NCBI GenBank assembly: GCA_934631025.1
Contig: CAKTXR010000001.1
Location: 124,001-188,000, forward strand
Origin: an uncultured Clostridia bacterium
Lineage (GTDB): Bacteria > Bacillota > Clostridia > Christensenellales > Aristaeellaceae
Direction of reading: 5' to 3'
Length of the DNA: 64,000 nucleotides
Notes under the pieces: model-generated
What the model was told of the DNA's origin: nothing
The model's database searches: none
Seen by the model: the letters and a program-made list of their open reading frames with translations, nothing else
Made by a program: the position numbers and the translations under genes
Shown: in pieces, positions 41,235 through 49,626 of the stretch
Position numbering within the stretch: position 1 is the stretch's first letter
Layout of the letters: each line of letters opens with the position of its first letter

Positions 41235-44186
41235 ATGAAAACGACGAAAACATTCCGGCTGCTGGCCGTCCTGCTGGCGTTGATGCTGGCGTTCGGCGCA
41301 ATGCCTGCGCTGGCCGTCGAGATTAACAGCGGCGATTATGCCGCATGGACGCAGAGCGCCGTTGACGACTTGTACGGGCGGCTCATGGCGGCTGAGAATT
41401 ATGAGGACTATATCGCCATTGTGGAGACCCTGAGCGAAACCGCGCGCACCGCTTTCTTCAACGCCCTGACGGAGGAGCAGCAGGCGGCGCTGGAAGAGCA
41501 TGCCATAGCGCTGACTCCCGCAAGCGAGCCTTTCAAGCCGATCGTGCGCTTCACAAAGGTTGGCCCGCTGCTGGCCGCACCCGCGAGCGGCGCGCGGATG
41601 ATGCGAGCCGCCGCGCAGAATGGCGGCAGCAGTGGCAGTGATTCGGGCATTGTTCTCAATAAGACTGCTGTCAAAGTAGAGGACGGCTATAAGATCACTC
41701 TGGAAGCGTATGCCACCGGTTCGAGTACGACTACTGTGTCTACTGAACCTGTTGATATCGTCCTTGTGCTGGATGTTTCGGGGTCGATGGATGATCCTAT
41801 GTCAACATCGACAGAGTATAGAGCGGTATATGAGCCGGATAACAAGAAAACATATTATATTTTGCGCAACGGAAAGTACGAAAAAGTGCAAAAGAGAGAT
41901 ATATTTGATGGATGGTACTATGGCACTTGGCCAGGTACGACAGTTTACCCCAAGACCAGCGAAAGCGATACGAATTCGGGTCATGTTCAGTTTTATGAGA
42001 AGGTGACCAGCTCTACAAAGAAAATAGATTCGCTGAAGTCTGCTGTCAATGGCTTTATTGATAACGTTGCTAAACAATCCCCGGACAGCTCGATTGCGAT
42101 CGTCAAATTTGCGGGAGACAAGAGGGACAGAGTAGTTGGCAATGATACTTATCAAGATGGTTACTGGACATACAATTACTCGCAGACTGTGAAAAAACTG
42201 ACTTCGGTCAAAAATAATACCGATACGTTGAAATCGGCAGTCAACAGTTTGCAACCTGCCGGTGCGACACGCTCAGACTATGGCATGGAGCTTGCACAGA
42301 GCATTATAACTGGTGAAGAAAGTAAAAATAAAAAGAAAGTCGTCATCATGTTTACCGATGGTGCGCCGACAAGTCAGAGTTCGTTCGAAAATGAAGTTGC
42401 TAATAGCGCAATAAGCGCCAGCAAGAGCATTAAGGATAATGATAATGCCACGGTTTATACCATCGGTATTTTCGAAGGCGCAGACGGTACGCCGGTAAAT
42501 AATATTAATAATGTGTCTGATAAGACTAATAAGACTAATAAGTACATGCACTTGGTGTCCTCCAACTACAAGGACGCCACAAGCATGACGAATACCGGGA
42601 CAGCTACTTATCCTGATGGCGGCAAGAGTTATTTCCTGTCGGCCGGCAGCGCTGGTGATCTGAACAACATCTTCCAGCAGATCAGTCAGCAGGTTGGCGG
42701 AAGCACTATCGAGCTGGATTCCAGCAGCTATATTCAGGATACTGTAACGCCGTACTTCACAATGCCTGCGGGTACGGAAGATGTAAAGTTCTTTACGATG
42801 GACTGCAATGGTGAAAATTCCTTTGATGTAGCTACCAAAACATCAGCAGAGGGTGTGACTGCAGAAATCGAGGACAACACGCTTAAAGTTACAGGCTTTG
42901 ATTTCTCAGCAAACTGGTGCGGCTCTCACAGCGGTACTTACAGCGGCAAGAAGCTGATCATTGAGTTCACGGTAAAGACCAGAGATGGCTTCCTTGGCGG
43001 CAATAACGTTCCTACGAACGTGGGCGATACTGACGGCATATATAATAGCGAGAATACGAAGATTGACAGATTCGTTTCTCCCGAGGTCAACGTCCCGATC
43101 GGAACAATCACGGTGGACGTGCAGGACAAGAACGTTTATCTGACGCATGACCTGACGAAGGAGCAGATGCTTGCGGATGCGGTTGTTACGCTCAATGACT
43201 GCAATGGAAATCCGGTATCCGCCTTTGACTATACGAAAGAGAATTACGGCCTTGAAGAGTGGCAGTATAAGTTCGTGGATATTGCTGTGACATTGCCCGT
43301 GGGGCAAACTGCATTGATGGAAGATAGCAATTATACGCTGTCGGCGAGCATCAATTACAAGGATGAAACTAACCCGACTGCTACTGATGATACCGCCAAT
43401 ATCAACGTCTTTAAGCCCGAGCTGACCTTCAAGGACAACACGGTGGATTACAAGAGCAGCATTGACAACACGGCTTATAAGACGGACGGCGCTGATGCGC
43501 GCTATGAAAACGACAACCTTGTTTCGACGAAATGGATTCACACCGATGAAACATCGACGAAAATGGTTGCCGGTGAGGATGGTGTGACGGTGCTTGGTAC
43601 TGCTCCCACGCTGACCAAGAACTACGAACCCACTGCTGGCGTTACCGACAACATCGTTACCGCAACGGGCTATGTGCCGGTGAGGGTGACTGTAGCGATT
43701 GACGAGCGTGACGTGACCAACAAGACGACGTTCGTTCATGCGGTTTGCGTGACTGGTGCGGATAATCCCTGCCAGTGGGATAACGAGAAGATGAAGAACG
43801 GCGATCCCGCCTTCCTCCTGCACGTCGTCAACGTTGTCGGCGATCTGAAGATCACCAAGAAGGGCCTGAACCAGCTTACCTACAAGGATGGTACAGATTG
43901 GGAGAGCGCGATCTTCAAGGTTGAAGGCGACGACAAGACTTGGTATGTTGCTATTAACGGCAATGGCTACGGCATGGGTTCCGTGATACTGACCGGCCTG
44001 AAGGTTGGCAGCTACACCGTAACCGAAGTGGATAGCTGGACGTGGCGCTATGGTGATCAGAAGCAGCAGATTACGCCGGTTGAGGGCGGCAAGACGACTG
44101 AAGTGACGTTCACCAATATCCACGAGAACAAGCAGTGGCTCGGCGGCGACAACTACGAGAACAACGTGTTCGCCCCTGTCAACTGA
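41235..44186 (+). CDS. Large secreted vWA-domain surface protein
   Basis: 983 residues. Sec signal peptide (LLALMLAFGAMPALA), a helical leader, then a von Willebrand A domain with a complete MIDAS: D180-S182-S184 (DVSGSM), T345 (GATRSDYG) and D375 (MFTDGAPT). An insert of about 100 residues lies between the first and second MIDAS parts. Further beta domains follow, ending in a SpaA/Cna-B-like domain (LKITKKGLNQLTY ... GLKVGSYTVTEV). There is no sorting signal or C-terminal helix, so it must be held by other proteins. The vWA part is AT-rich against a GC-rich frame. AGGAGGAAAGCGGT precedes the ATG. It is a likely adhesin or fibre tip. Confidence 0.9.
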   Translation: MKTTKTFRLLAVLLALMLAFGAMPALAVEINSGDYAAWTQSAVDDLYGRLMAAENYEDYIAIVETLSETARTAFFNALTEEQQAALEEHAIALTPASEPFKPIVRFTKVGPLLAAPASGARMMRAAAQNGGSSGSDSGIVLNKTAVKVEDGYKITLEAYATGSSTTTVSTEPVDIVLVLDVSGSMDDPMSTSTEYRAVYEPDNKKTYYILRNGKYEKVQKRDIFDGWYYGTWPGTTVYPKTSESDTNSGHVQFYEKVTSSTKKIDSLKSAVNGFIDNVAKQSPDSSIAIVKFAGDKRDRVVGNDTYQDGYWTYNYSQTVKKLTSVKNNTDTLKSAVNSLQPAGATRSDYGMELAQSIITGEESKNKKKVVIMFTDGAPTSQSSFENEVANSAISASKSIKDNDNATVYTIGIFEGADGTPVNNINNVSDKTNKTNKYMHLVSSNYKDATSMTNTGTATYPDGGKSYFLSAGSAGDLNNIFQQISQQVGGSTIELDSSSYIQDTVTPYFTMPAGTEDVKFFTMDCNGENSFDVATKTSAEGVTAEIEDNTLKVTGFDFSANWCGSHSGTYSGKKLIIEFTVKTRDGFLGGNNVPTNVGDTDGIYNSENTKIDRFVSPEVNVPIGTITVDVQDKNVYLTHDLTKEQMLADAVVTLNDCNGNPVSAFDYTKENYGLEEWQYKFVDIAVTLPVGQTALMEDSNYTLSASINYKDETNPTATDDTANINVFKPELTFKDNTVDYKSSIDNTAYKTDGADARYENDNLVSTKWIHTDETSTKMVAGEDGVTVLGTAPTLTKNYEPTAGVTDNIVTATGYVPVRVTVAIDERDVTNKTTFVHAVCVTGADNPCQWDNEKMKNGDPAFLLHVVNVVGDLKITKKGLNQLTYKDGTDWESAIFKVEGDDKTWYVAINGNGYGMGSVILTGLKVGSYTVTEVDSWTWRYGDQKQQITPVEGGKTTEVTFTNIHENKQWLGGDNYENNVFAPVN

Positions 44187-44214
44187 CCGACTGAAGAAAG
44201 GTGAGTGAACAATA

Positions 44215-44784
44215 ATGCGCGCAAAGACATGGAAGGCATTGATTGTGGCGGCGCTGGCTGTCGTCATCCTCACCGCCGCAGTCGGCGGAACAATGGCCTG
44301 GCTGTCCACCAAGACGAACGACCTGACCAACACCTTCGTCCCCGCAAAGGTGACGTGCGCGGTGGATGAGCCCACTTGGGTGAACGGCAAATCCATTAAG
44401 GAGAACGTCAGCATCAAGAATACCGGCACGACCGACGCGTATATCCGCGTGGCTGTGATCGGCAACTGGTACAAGAACGGCAAGGTTGTCGCAGGCTGGA
44501 CGGATGACATCAAATATAAAGACGGCTGGTTTACAAAAGAGGAGAACGGAGTAAAATATCATTATTATAAGTATTCGGTTCCGTCCGTCGCGCAGAGCGC
44601 AGAAAACTGCTCTACGAGCAACCTGTTCGACAGCTATACGCCCACCAGGACGGACGATGTGCCGGATGGCGCTCATTTCGAGATGAACATCATCTGCCAG
44701 GCTGTGCAGAGCACGCCGGCTGCGGCTGTTCAGGACGCGTGGGGCGTGAAGGTTAACGCGGACGGTACGCTCAGCGCGAAGTAA
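44215..44784 (+). CDS. TasA-like SipW-dependent secreted protein 7
   Basis: 189 residues. The signal region (LIVAALAVVILTAAVGG) is followed by TMAWLST and NTFVPAKVTCAVDE, then ENVSIKNTGTTDAYIRVAV. The variant NTFVPAKV and the two Cys (one after the signal, one in ENCSTSN) set it apart from proteins 1-6. It sits 28 bp after the vWA gene rather than in the tandem block, and 12 bp before the TPQTG protein gene, so it may link the vWA protein to the anchor. Confidence 0.85.
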   Translation: MRAKTWKALIVAALAVVILTAAVGGTMAWLSTKTNDLTNTFVPAKVTCAVDEPTWVNGKSIKENVSIKNTGTTDAYIRVAVIGNWYKNGKVVAGWTDDIKYKDGWFTKEENGVKYHYYKYSVPSVAQSAENCSTSNLFDSYTPTRTDDVPDGAHFEMNIICQAVQSTPAAAVQDAWGVKVNADGTLSAK

Positions 44785-44796
44785 GGAGGCGTTCAT

Positions 44797-45423
44797 ATGA
44801 AACAGTTCATGAAAGTATGCGGCGCGCTCCTGCTGGCGCTCGTCCTGCTGACCGGCGCGGCGCTGGCCGACGACGCCGCCGTGCGCTATGAGGGCGGCGC
44901 GGAGAAGTTCGTGTTCCTGCCCGGCAGCAGCTATTCGGACAGCGACCTGTTCGCCAACTTCAAGAACGTGCTGCCCGGCGATGTGATCGAGCAGAAGATC
45001 GCCGTGCGCAACGACACCGGCAAGCAGGTTCGCATCTATATGCGCGCCGAGCCGGTTTCCGACGCGGACAAGGACTTCCTCGATCAGCTGCGCCTGACCG
45101 TCAAATCCGGCGATTCGACCATCTTTGAAGGCGCCGCCGGCGAGCAGGACGGCCTCGCCAGGAACACACTGCTGGGCACGTTCAAGAAGGACGGCTCGGT
45201 CGAGCTGACCGCGACGCTCACTGTGCCCGCCGAGCTGGGCAACGCCTACATGGGCCGCGAGGGCAGAGTGCCGTGGACGTTCCTCGTCGAGGAAATCCCC
45301 GTGGACGACACCCCGCAGACCGGCGACTGGTTCAGCCTGCCGATCTGGCTTGCGCTGGCCGCGGCCGCCGCGCTCGTGCTGGTCGTCGCGATTGTGAAAA
45401 ATCGCCGCGCCCGCAAGGCCTGA
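44797..45423 (+). CDS. Secreted protein with a sortase sorting signal (TPQTG)
   Basis: 208 residues. Sec signal peptide (GALLLALVLLTGAALA), one beta-sandwich domain with VLPGDVIEQKIAVRN, then a complete sorting signal: TPQTG at 172-176, a membrane helix (IWLALAAAAALVLVVAIV) and a basic tail (KNRRARKA). It should be covalently attached to the wall by a sortase. It is the only protein of the locus with such a signal, so it is the natural wall anchor for the others. TAAGGAGGCG precedes the ATG by 5 bp. Confidence 0.92.
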   Translation: MKQFMKVCGALLLALVLLTGAALADDAAVRYEGGAEKFVFLPGSSYSDSDLFANFKNVLPGDVIEQKIAVRNDTGKQVRIYMRAEPVSDADKDFLDQLRLTVKSGDSTIFEGAAGEQDGLARNTLLGTFKKDGSVELTATLTVPAELGNAYMGREGRVPWTFLVEEIPVDDTPQTGDWFSLPIWLALAAAAALVLVVAIVKNRRARKA

Positions 45424-45432
45424 CAGCATTTA

Positions 45433-45464
45433 CCGGGAGGGCAGCTCGCCTTCCCGGCTTTTTT
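45433..45464 (+). terminator. Intrinsic terminator inside the surface locus, before the sortase
   Basis: CCGGGAGGGC pairs with GCCTTCCCGG around a short loop and is followed by CTTTTTT. The next ribosome site (GAGGTG, 45465-45470) follows directly after the T tract. Confidence 0.85.
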
Positions 45465-45474
45465 GAGGTGAACC

Positions 45475-45612
45475 ATGCGCAGAAACCGAACCCGATGGCT
45501 GATCGCCGCGCTGATGATCGCGCTGGCCGTGATCGCCGCCGTCATCGTCTATAAAACGAGAGAATACGCCGCCGGAAACGCCTTTTACGATTCCCTGCGC
45601 GGCATGAGGTGA
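45475..45612 (+). CDS. 45-residue single-helix membrane peptide ahead of the sortase
   Basis: ATG 45475 with GAGGTG 5 bp upstream; it ends at TGA 45610-45612, 2 bp before the sortase ATG. The peptide starts MRRNRTRW, has one helix (LIAALMIALAVIAAVIVY) and ends EYAAGNAFYDSLRGMR. It looks like the N-terminal membrane anchor of a class B sortase, separated from the catalytic protein. It could anchor or guide the sortase, or be a relic of a split gene. Too short for most gene finders. Confidence 0.65.
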   Translation: MRRNRTRWLIAALMIALAVIAAVIVYKTREYAAGNAFYDSLRGMR

Positions 45613-45614
45613 CC

Positions 45615-46637
45615 ATGAAACGCTGCTTTGCCCTGATTCTGGCGCTGCTCCTTGCCGCACTGCCCGCCTTCGCCGATGAACAGCTCGACGCGGACAGGCA
45701 GCTCGTCGAGGCGCTCTTCGCCGCCGCCGCCGGCACGACCGCCGACGCGGAAAAAACTGCGCGCGCCGATATGACCGACGAGGAAGCCGCCGCGCGCACT
45801 CAGGCGCTGGCCGACTATCGCCGCCTGAGCGAAATCTGGCTGACTGCCGCCCTTGCGCCCGATCCCGAACCCGATACGACCCCCGCGCCCACCGCGGCGC
45901 CGGCCCCCGAAGCAACGCCCGCCCCCACGCTCGACGAGGCGTTTGAAGCGCTCTCGGGCAGCGAAACCGGCCGCGCCTATCTGAATTTGCTCTCGGCGCA
46001 GGACGCGGCGGACTGCCTTGAGGAGACGCGCGCCGCTGTAACGCGCTGGCTGGCCACGATCGACGCGGACGCGCTTTCCGAGATGAACGACGATTACGCC
46101 TGCTGGCTCTATGCGCCCGATACGCCGATCGACTATCCCGTCGTGCATGGCGAGGACAACGATTACTATCTGCATCGCCTGTTCAACGGCGAGCATAACG
46201 CCTGCGGCACGCTGTTCATCGATTACCGCAATCTTGGCGATTTTCAGGACCCCAACACGCTGCTCTACGGCCACCATATGCGCAACGGCAGCATGTTCAA
46301 GGCGATCACTTACTATGCCGATCAGGCGTATTTCGACAGCCACCCGTTCATGCTGATCGTCACGCCCGAAAAGCGCTATCTGCTCGAGATGTTTGCGGGC
46401 TACACCACGTCCAAAAGCGATCACTGCTATGATATCGCCATCAGCGATGAAAGCGACATGGCCTCGTTCGTCGAGGAGGCGCGCGCCAAGTCGAATTTCT
46501 TCTCGGCCGTCGAGGTCAGGCCGGGCGATCATCTGGTCACATTGTCCACCTGCGCCTATGCGTTCGAGAACGCGCGCTATATCGCCATCGGCCGCTTGAA
46601 CGAATTGAAGGCTCTGGCCGTTCCCATTGAAGAGTAA
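45615..46637 (+). CDS. Class B sortase with a cleavable-looking signal peptide
   Basis: 340 residues. Signal sequence MKRCFALILALLLAALPAFA with a good cleavage site, an Ala-rich helical region, a Pro/Thr/Ala linker (EPDTTPAPTAAPAPEATPAP) and the sortase domain. The domain has YPVVHGEDNDYYL, H220 in LYGHHMRNGS, C313 in LSTCAYAF and R321 in ENARYIAIGR, all in class B order. It should join the TPQTG protein to peptidoglycan. The ATG at 45615 gives the signal peptide; the GTG at 45609 overlaps the preceding stop. Unlike most sortases it may not be membrane-anchored by itself. Confidence 0.92.
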   Translation: MKRCFALILALLLAALPAFADEQLDADRQLVEALFAAAAGTTADAEKTARADMTDEEAAARTQALADYRRLSEIWLTAALAPDPEPDTTPAPTAAPAPEATPAPTLDEAFEALSGSETGRAYLNLLSAQDAADCLEETRAAVTRWLATIDADALSEMNDDYACWLYAPDTPIDYPVVHGEDNDYYLHRLFNGEHNACGTLFIDYRNLGDFQDPNTLLYGHHMRNGSMFKAITYYADQAYFDSHPFMLIVTPEKRYLLEMFAGYTTSKSDHCYDIAISDESDMASFVEEARAKSNFFSAVEVRPGDHLVTLSTCAYAFENARYIAIGRLNELKALAVPIEE

Positions 46638-46641
46638 AGAA

Positions 46642-46689
46642 CATCGCCCGCCCGACGAACGAACGCCGGACGGGCGATGCTTTTTTATT
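46642..46689 (+). terminator. Terminator after the sortase gene
   Basis: CATCGCCCG pairs with CGGGCGATG, followed by CTTTTTTATT. The minus-strand ABC permease gene ends at the same place. Confidence 0.88.
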
Positions 46690-47488
46690 ATGAGCCTGTG
46701 CTTCGATAGTGCCTTACGCCGAAGCGCCAGAGCAGCAGCGTGAGCGCGAAGAACGCGCCGCAGACCGGCAGCGCCAGACAGCCGATCCAGCTTGCCTCGC
46801 CCCAGCCGCAGATCGTCGACGCGGGATAATAGGCGAACATGAACAGCGGAAAGACGAATGTGAACAGGCGCCGGAGTCCTTGCGGCAGGTATTTCGGCGG
46901 CGCTTTGGCCACCTGATAGCTGCCGTTGGTGAATATGTTCAGCTCAATCGGCGATATGGTGAAGAACGAGATCACTGAGTTGATGATGAACAGCCCCACA
47001 TAGGTCATCACGCCGCCGGCCAGCGCGCCCAGCAGCACGAGCAGATTGGGCAGCGTCATGCGCACCGACTGCGCGGAAAGCGTCAGTATGACCAGAATCA
47101 GTCCGGCACTCACCCGACTCAGCCGCGTGATGGTAAAGTTCAGCGTGAGCGCCTGAAGGAAGGTTGAGCGCGGCCTGAGCAGAACGCGGTCGAACGAGCC
47201 GTCCCGAATGGAATGCGGGAACATATCGAACCCGCGCCCCAACAGCTCCGACAGGCCGAAGCTCAACAGCGCCATGCCGTAGATGAGCAATATCCGCGTC
47301 GCCGTCCATTCGCCCACCGCGCCGAAGCGATCGAGCATGAGCAGCGCGTCCAGCGGATCGGTGATCACATAGATCAGCGAGGGCAGCGGCAGCAGCAGCC
47401 AGCCCTTATACTGCATCTGGCCGGCCATCAGGATGCGCATATAGCCGAAATACAGGCCGAGCGGGGATTGCGAAAAGCGTCTCTTCAT
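46688..47488 (-). CDS. ABC-2 type exporter permease (DUF990-like), second subunit
   Basis: 266 residues with about six membrane segments (LLPLPSLIYVITDPLDALL, ILLIYGMALLSFGLSELL, LIILVILTLSA-like, LLVLLGALAGGVMTYVGLFI). Blocks such as DMFPHSIRDGSFDRVLLRP and ISPIELNIFTNG are typical of the ABC-2 permeases in two-permease exporters of Firmicutes. The ATG at 47488 is preferred because GGAGG lies 8 bp upstream and the frame beyond belongs to the other permease gene. It is 5 bp downstream of that gene. Substrate unknown. Confidence 0.85.
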   Translation of the reverse strand: MKRRFSQSPLGLYFGYMRILMAGQMQYKGWLLLPLPSLIYVITDPLDALLMLDRFGAVGEWTATRILLIYGMALLSFGLSELLGRGFDMFPHSIRDGSFDRVLLRPRSTFLQALTLNFTITRLSRVSAGLILVILTLSAQSVRMTLPNLLVLLGALAGGVMTYVGLFIINSVISFFTISPIELNIFTNGSYQVAKAPPKYLPQGLRRLFTFVFPLFMFAYYPASTICGWGEASWIGCLALPVCGAFFALTLLLWRFGVRHYRSTGS

Positions 47489-47493
47489 ATCGG

Positions 47494-48297
47494 TCAGCCT
47501 CCCTGCACGATCAGCCGCTTCAGATTGCGCCCGATCCAGAAGCGCCCCAGCAGCACGATGAGCGCGCCCCAGACCGCCTGCATCATCAGCACGCGCGGCA
47601 GCTCGGACAGCGCCGCCGAGCCGACCATGAAGCGCAGCGGCAGATCCATCAGCCCCGCGAACGGCTGCATGGCGAGGAAGCGCTGCATGGAGTCTGGCCA
47701 GAGCTGGAGCGGCAGTATCGATCCGGCCAGCACCTGCACCACCAGCAGGAACATATTGGCCGGCGCGTGGCCGATGCGCACGTCCATGCACATCGCGTAG
47801 CTCAGGCAGATTACCGCGCAGGAGAAGAGCACGCCGGTCGAAAGGGTGATCAGTCCCGCCAGAAAGGACAGCGGCGCGGCGGTCAGGCGCAGCCCCAGCT
47901 CCCCGGGCGTGACCAGCGCGGCCAGCAGCAGCGGCGCAAGCGCCGTGATAAACGGTGCGAGTCGGGCGGAAAGCTCGCTGAAGTACCAGTGCCCGTAGAG
48001 ATCGAGCGGCCGCACCAGATCATAGGCGACCTCGCCCTTGCAGATGCGGCCCCATACGTCCATGTTCATGCCGATGCCGGGCAGCAGCGTGAACGCGATC
48101 TCCTTGAGCCAGATAAAGGCGATCGCCTGCCGGAGCGTCAGGCTGGACGTGCCCGAGCCGAAGCGATAGAACATCGCGATGATCGCCGTGTGAACGTAGG
48201 CCCAGAATATGCTGGTGATTACCTGACTCCAGAAGGCCGCGCGGTATTGCAGCCGGCTCAGGAACTGCTGGCGGAAGAGGGCGATATAGGCTTTCAT
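47494..48297 (-). CDS. ABC-2 type exporter permease, first subunit
   Basis: 267 residues with six membrane segments. The N-terminus (MKAYIALFRQQFLSRLQYRA) and the loop KGEVAYDLVRPLDLYGHWY match the partner of DUF990 permeases; the same R-P-x-D loop recurs in both subunits. The gene starts 13 bp after the ATPase gene and ends 5 bp before the second permease gene, a typical ABC cassette order (ATPase, permease, permease). Confidence 0.88.
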   Translation of the reverse strand: MKAYIALFRQQFLSRLQYRAAFWSQVITSIFWAYVHTAIIAMFYRFGSGTSSLTLRQAIAFIWLKEIAFTLLPGIGMNMDVWGRICKGEVAYDLVRPLDLYGHWYFSELSARLAPFITALAPLLLAALVTPGELGLRLTAAPLSFLAGLITLSTGVLFSCAVICLSYAMCMDVRIGHAPANMFLLVVQVLAGSILPLQLWPDSMQRFLAMQPFAGLMDLPLRFMVGSAALSELPRVLMMQAVWGALIVLLGRFWIGRNLKRLIVQGG

Positions 48298-48310
48298 GCG
48301 CGCCGCCCCC

Positions 48311-49300
48311 TTACGCCGTCATGCCCATGCGGGCGTACATTTCGGCGACGAGATGATCGACGTCCGGCGCTTCCACGGTGAGATCGGCCAGCGGACAGGC
48401 GGCGGCGAGACGGGCGATCATCTGCTCGGCGGGCGTTTCCTCGGGGAGGAAGGTGATCAGCGCGTCGCGGCCGCTGAGCGTCACCGACTGCGCGCCGGTC
48501 AGCTCGAGCTGCGCGCGCTCCTCGGCCAGCCGCGCGCGTATGATGCGGTGCGGCGCGTATCGGGCGCGCAATGCGTCCATGCCGCCGGAGAACAGCAGCC
48601 GCCCCTTACCGATGACCATTACGCGGCGGCACAGCGCCTCCACGTCGTCCATGTCGTGCGTCGTGAGCAGCATGGTCACGCCCTCGCGGCGGTTGAGATC
48701 GATCAGGAAATCGCGCAGCGCCAGCTTGGTCACCGCGTCCAGCCCGATGGTCGGCTCGTCGAGGAAGAGAATCCGCGGGCCGTGCAGCAGCGCGCCGATG
48801 AACTCGCACTTCATGCGCTGGCCGAGACTGAGCTGGCGCACCGGCGTGTTGAGCAGCGAGGACGCGTCCAACAGCGCCGTGAGATCGTCCAGCCGCCGCC
48901 GGTAATCGGCGGGGGAGACGCGGTAGATATCGCGCAGCAGCTCGAACGAATCGATCACCGGCGTGTCCCACCACAGCTGGCTGCGCTGGCCGAACACCAC
49001 GCCGATGGACGCGACGTGCCGCACGCGTTCCTTCCATGGCACGCGGCCCATGACGGAAACGCGGCCCGAATCGGGCGTGAGTATGCCGCTCATCATCTTG
49101 ATTGTGGTGGATTTGCCCGCGCCGTTGGGGCCGATATAGCCCACCAGCTCGCCCTCGTCCACCGTGAAGGACACGTCGTCCACCGCGCGGATGGTCTGCG
49201 TGTCCCGCGTGAAGGCCCCGCGCACTGCGCCGAGCCATCCTTTCTGCCGTTTGCGCAAGGTAAAGCTCTTGCACACCTGCTCCAGTTCGATCTGACTCAT
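48311..49300 (-). CDS. ABC exporter ATP-binding subunit
   Basis: 329 residues. Walker A GPNGAGKST, Q-loop, signature QLSLGQRMKCE (the usual SGGQ is SLGQ), Walker B ILFLDEPTIGLD, and the switch His in TTHDMDD. A C-terminal ~80-residue domain follows, as in ABC exporters of the drug and natural-product type. It powers the two permeases of the same operon. GGAGGAAGC precedes the ATG. Confidence 0.95.
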   Translation of the reverse strand: MSQIELEQVCKSFTLRKRQKGWLGAVRGAFTRDTQTIRAVDDVSFTVDEGELVGYIGPNGAGKSTTIKMMSGILTPDSGRVSVMGRVPWKERVRHVASIGVVFGQRSQLWWDTPVIDSFELLRDIYRVSPADYRRRLDDLTALLDASSLLNTPVRQLSLGQRMKCEFIGALLHGPRILFLDEPTIGLDAVTKLALRDFLIDLNRREGVTMLLTTHDMDDVEALCRRVMVIGKGRLLFSGGMDALRARYAPHRIIRARLAEERAQLELTGAQSVTLSGRDALITFLPEETPAEQMIARLAAACPLADLTVEAPDVDHLVAEMYARMGMTA

Positions 49301-49345
49301 GATGCTTCCTCCTTAATCGGGTCGTTGAGTGTCAGTCGCTCCATA

Positions 49346-49374
49346 AGTATAGGAGAAAACAGACGAAAAGGCAA
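49346..49374 (-). promoter_or_regulatory. Promoter for the ABC exporter operon
   Basis: Minus strand: TTGCCT (49374-49369), 17-bp spacer, TATACT (49351-49346), 45 bp before the ATPase ATG. Confidence 0.6.
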
Positions 49375-49455
49375 AGCGCGGCGCGATGCGCTCTCATCCT
49401 CGCGGCAGTCGGAAAAGAGGGATGCGGAAAAATGCTCTTTTTTTCTCCGAAATGC

Positions 49456-49484
49456 TTGACAAATCGCAGCTTTGGCCGTATACT
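49456..49484 (+). promoter_or_regulatory. Strong promoter of the leader/small RNA unit
   Basis: Perfect TTGACA (49456-49461), 17-bp spacer, TATACT (49479-49484). The only terminator before addA lies about 65 bp downstream. Confidence 0.85.
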
Positions 49485-49510
49485 ATATTTAATCTTAGGG
49501 GGACCCCTAT

Positions 49511-49528
49511 ATGGGCTTTGGTTACTAG
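49511..49528 (+). CDS. Possible five-residue leader peptide MGFGY
   Basis: ATG GGC TTT GGT TAC TAG, with TAGGGGGA 7 bp before the ATG. The ribosome site is half of the AGGGGGACCCCT palindrome, so it could be masked. Such tiny frames before terminators are typical of ribosome-sensing leaders, but chance is possible. Confidence 0.35.
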   Translation: MGFGY

Positions 49529-49549
49529 CGCCAAAAATCAGCTTTTTAT

Positions 49550-49578
49550 CGCTTCGAATGAATTCGAGGCGTTTTTTT
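49550..49578 (+). terminator. Terminator of the leader/small RNA unit
   Basis: CGCTTCGAA pairs with TTCGAGGCG around TGAA, followed by seven T. Confidence 0.88.
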
Positions 49579-49596
49579 ATGCAATTCTGGCCGCGA

Positions 49597-49626
49597 TTGA
49601 CCGTGCGCTGAAGGCTGTGGTATAAT
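49597..49626 (+). promoter_or_regulatory. Promoter for addA
   Basis: TTGACC (49597-49602), 18-bp spacer, TATAAT (49621-49626) with an extended TG-G, about 97 bp before the addA start. Confidence 0.72.

Larger units (their letters stand above)
49491..49578 (+). ncRNA. Candidate ~88-nt leader or small RNA upstream of addA
   Basis: A good promoter and a strong terminator enclose about 88 nt without a normal gene. Inside lie the short palindrome AGGGGGACCCCT and a five-codon reading frame with its own ribosome site. A second promoter for addA follows. It could be a small RNA, or a leader whose terminator is controlled by translation of the short frame. The exact 5' end is estimated from the promoter. 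Confidence 0.5.

Noticed and set aside
38533..41301. Minus-strand frame of 922 codons with Gly/Leu/Asp repeats
   Set aside because: It is the complement of the Glu-Pro repeats in the CHAP protein; no ribosome site or signal supports it.
41235..44186. Sortase-anchored vWA protein
   Set aside because: The C-terminus ends in NNVFAPVN with no LPxTG-like motif, hydrophobic segment or basic tail.
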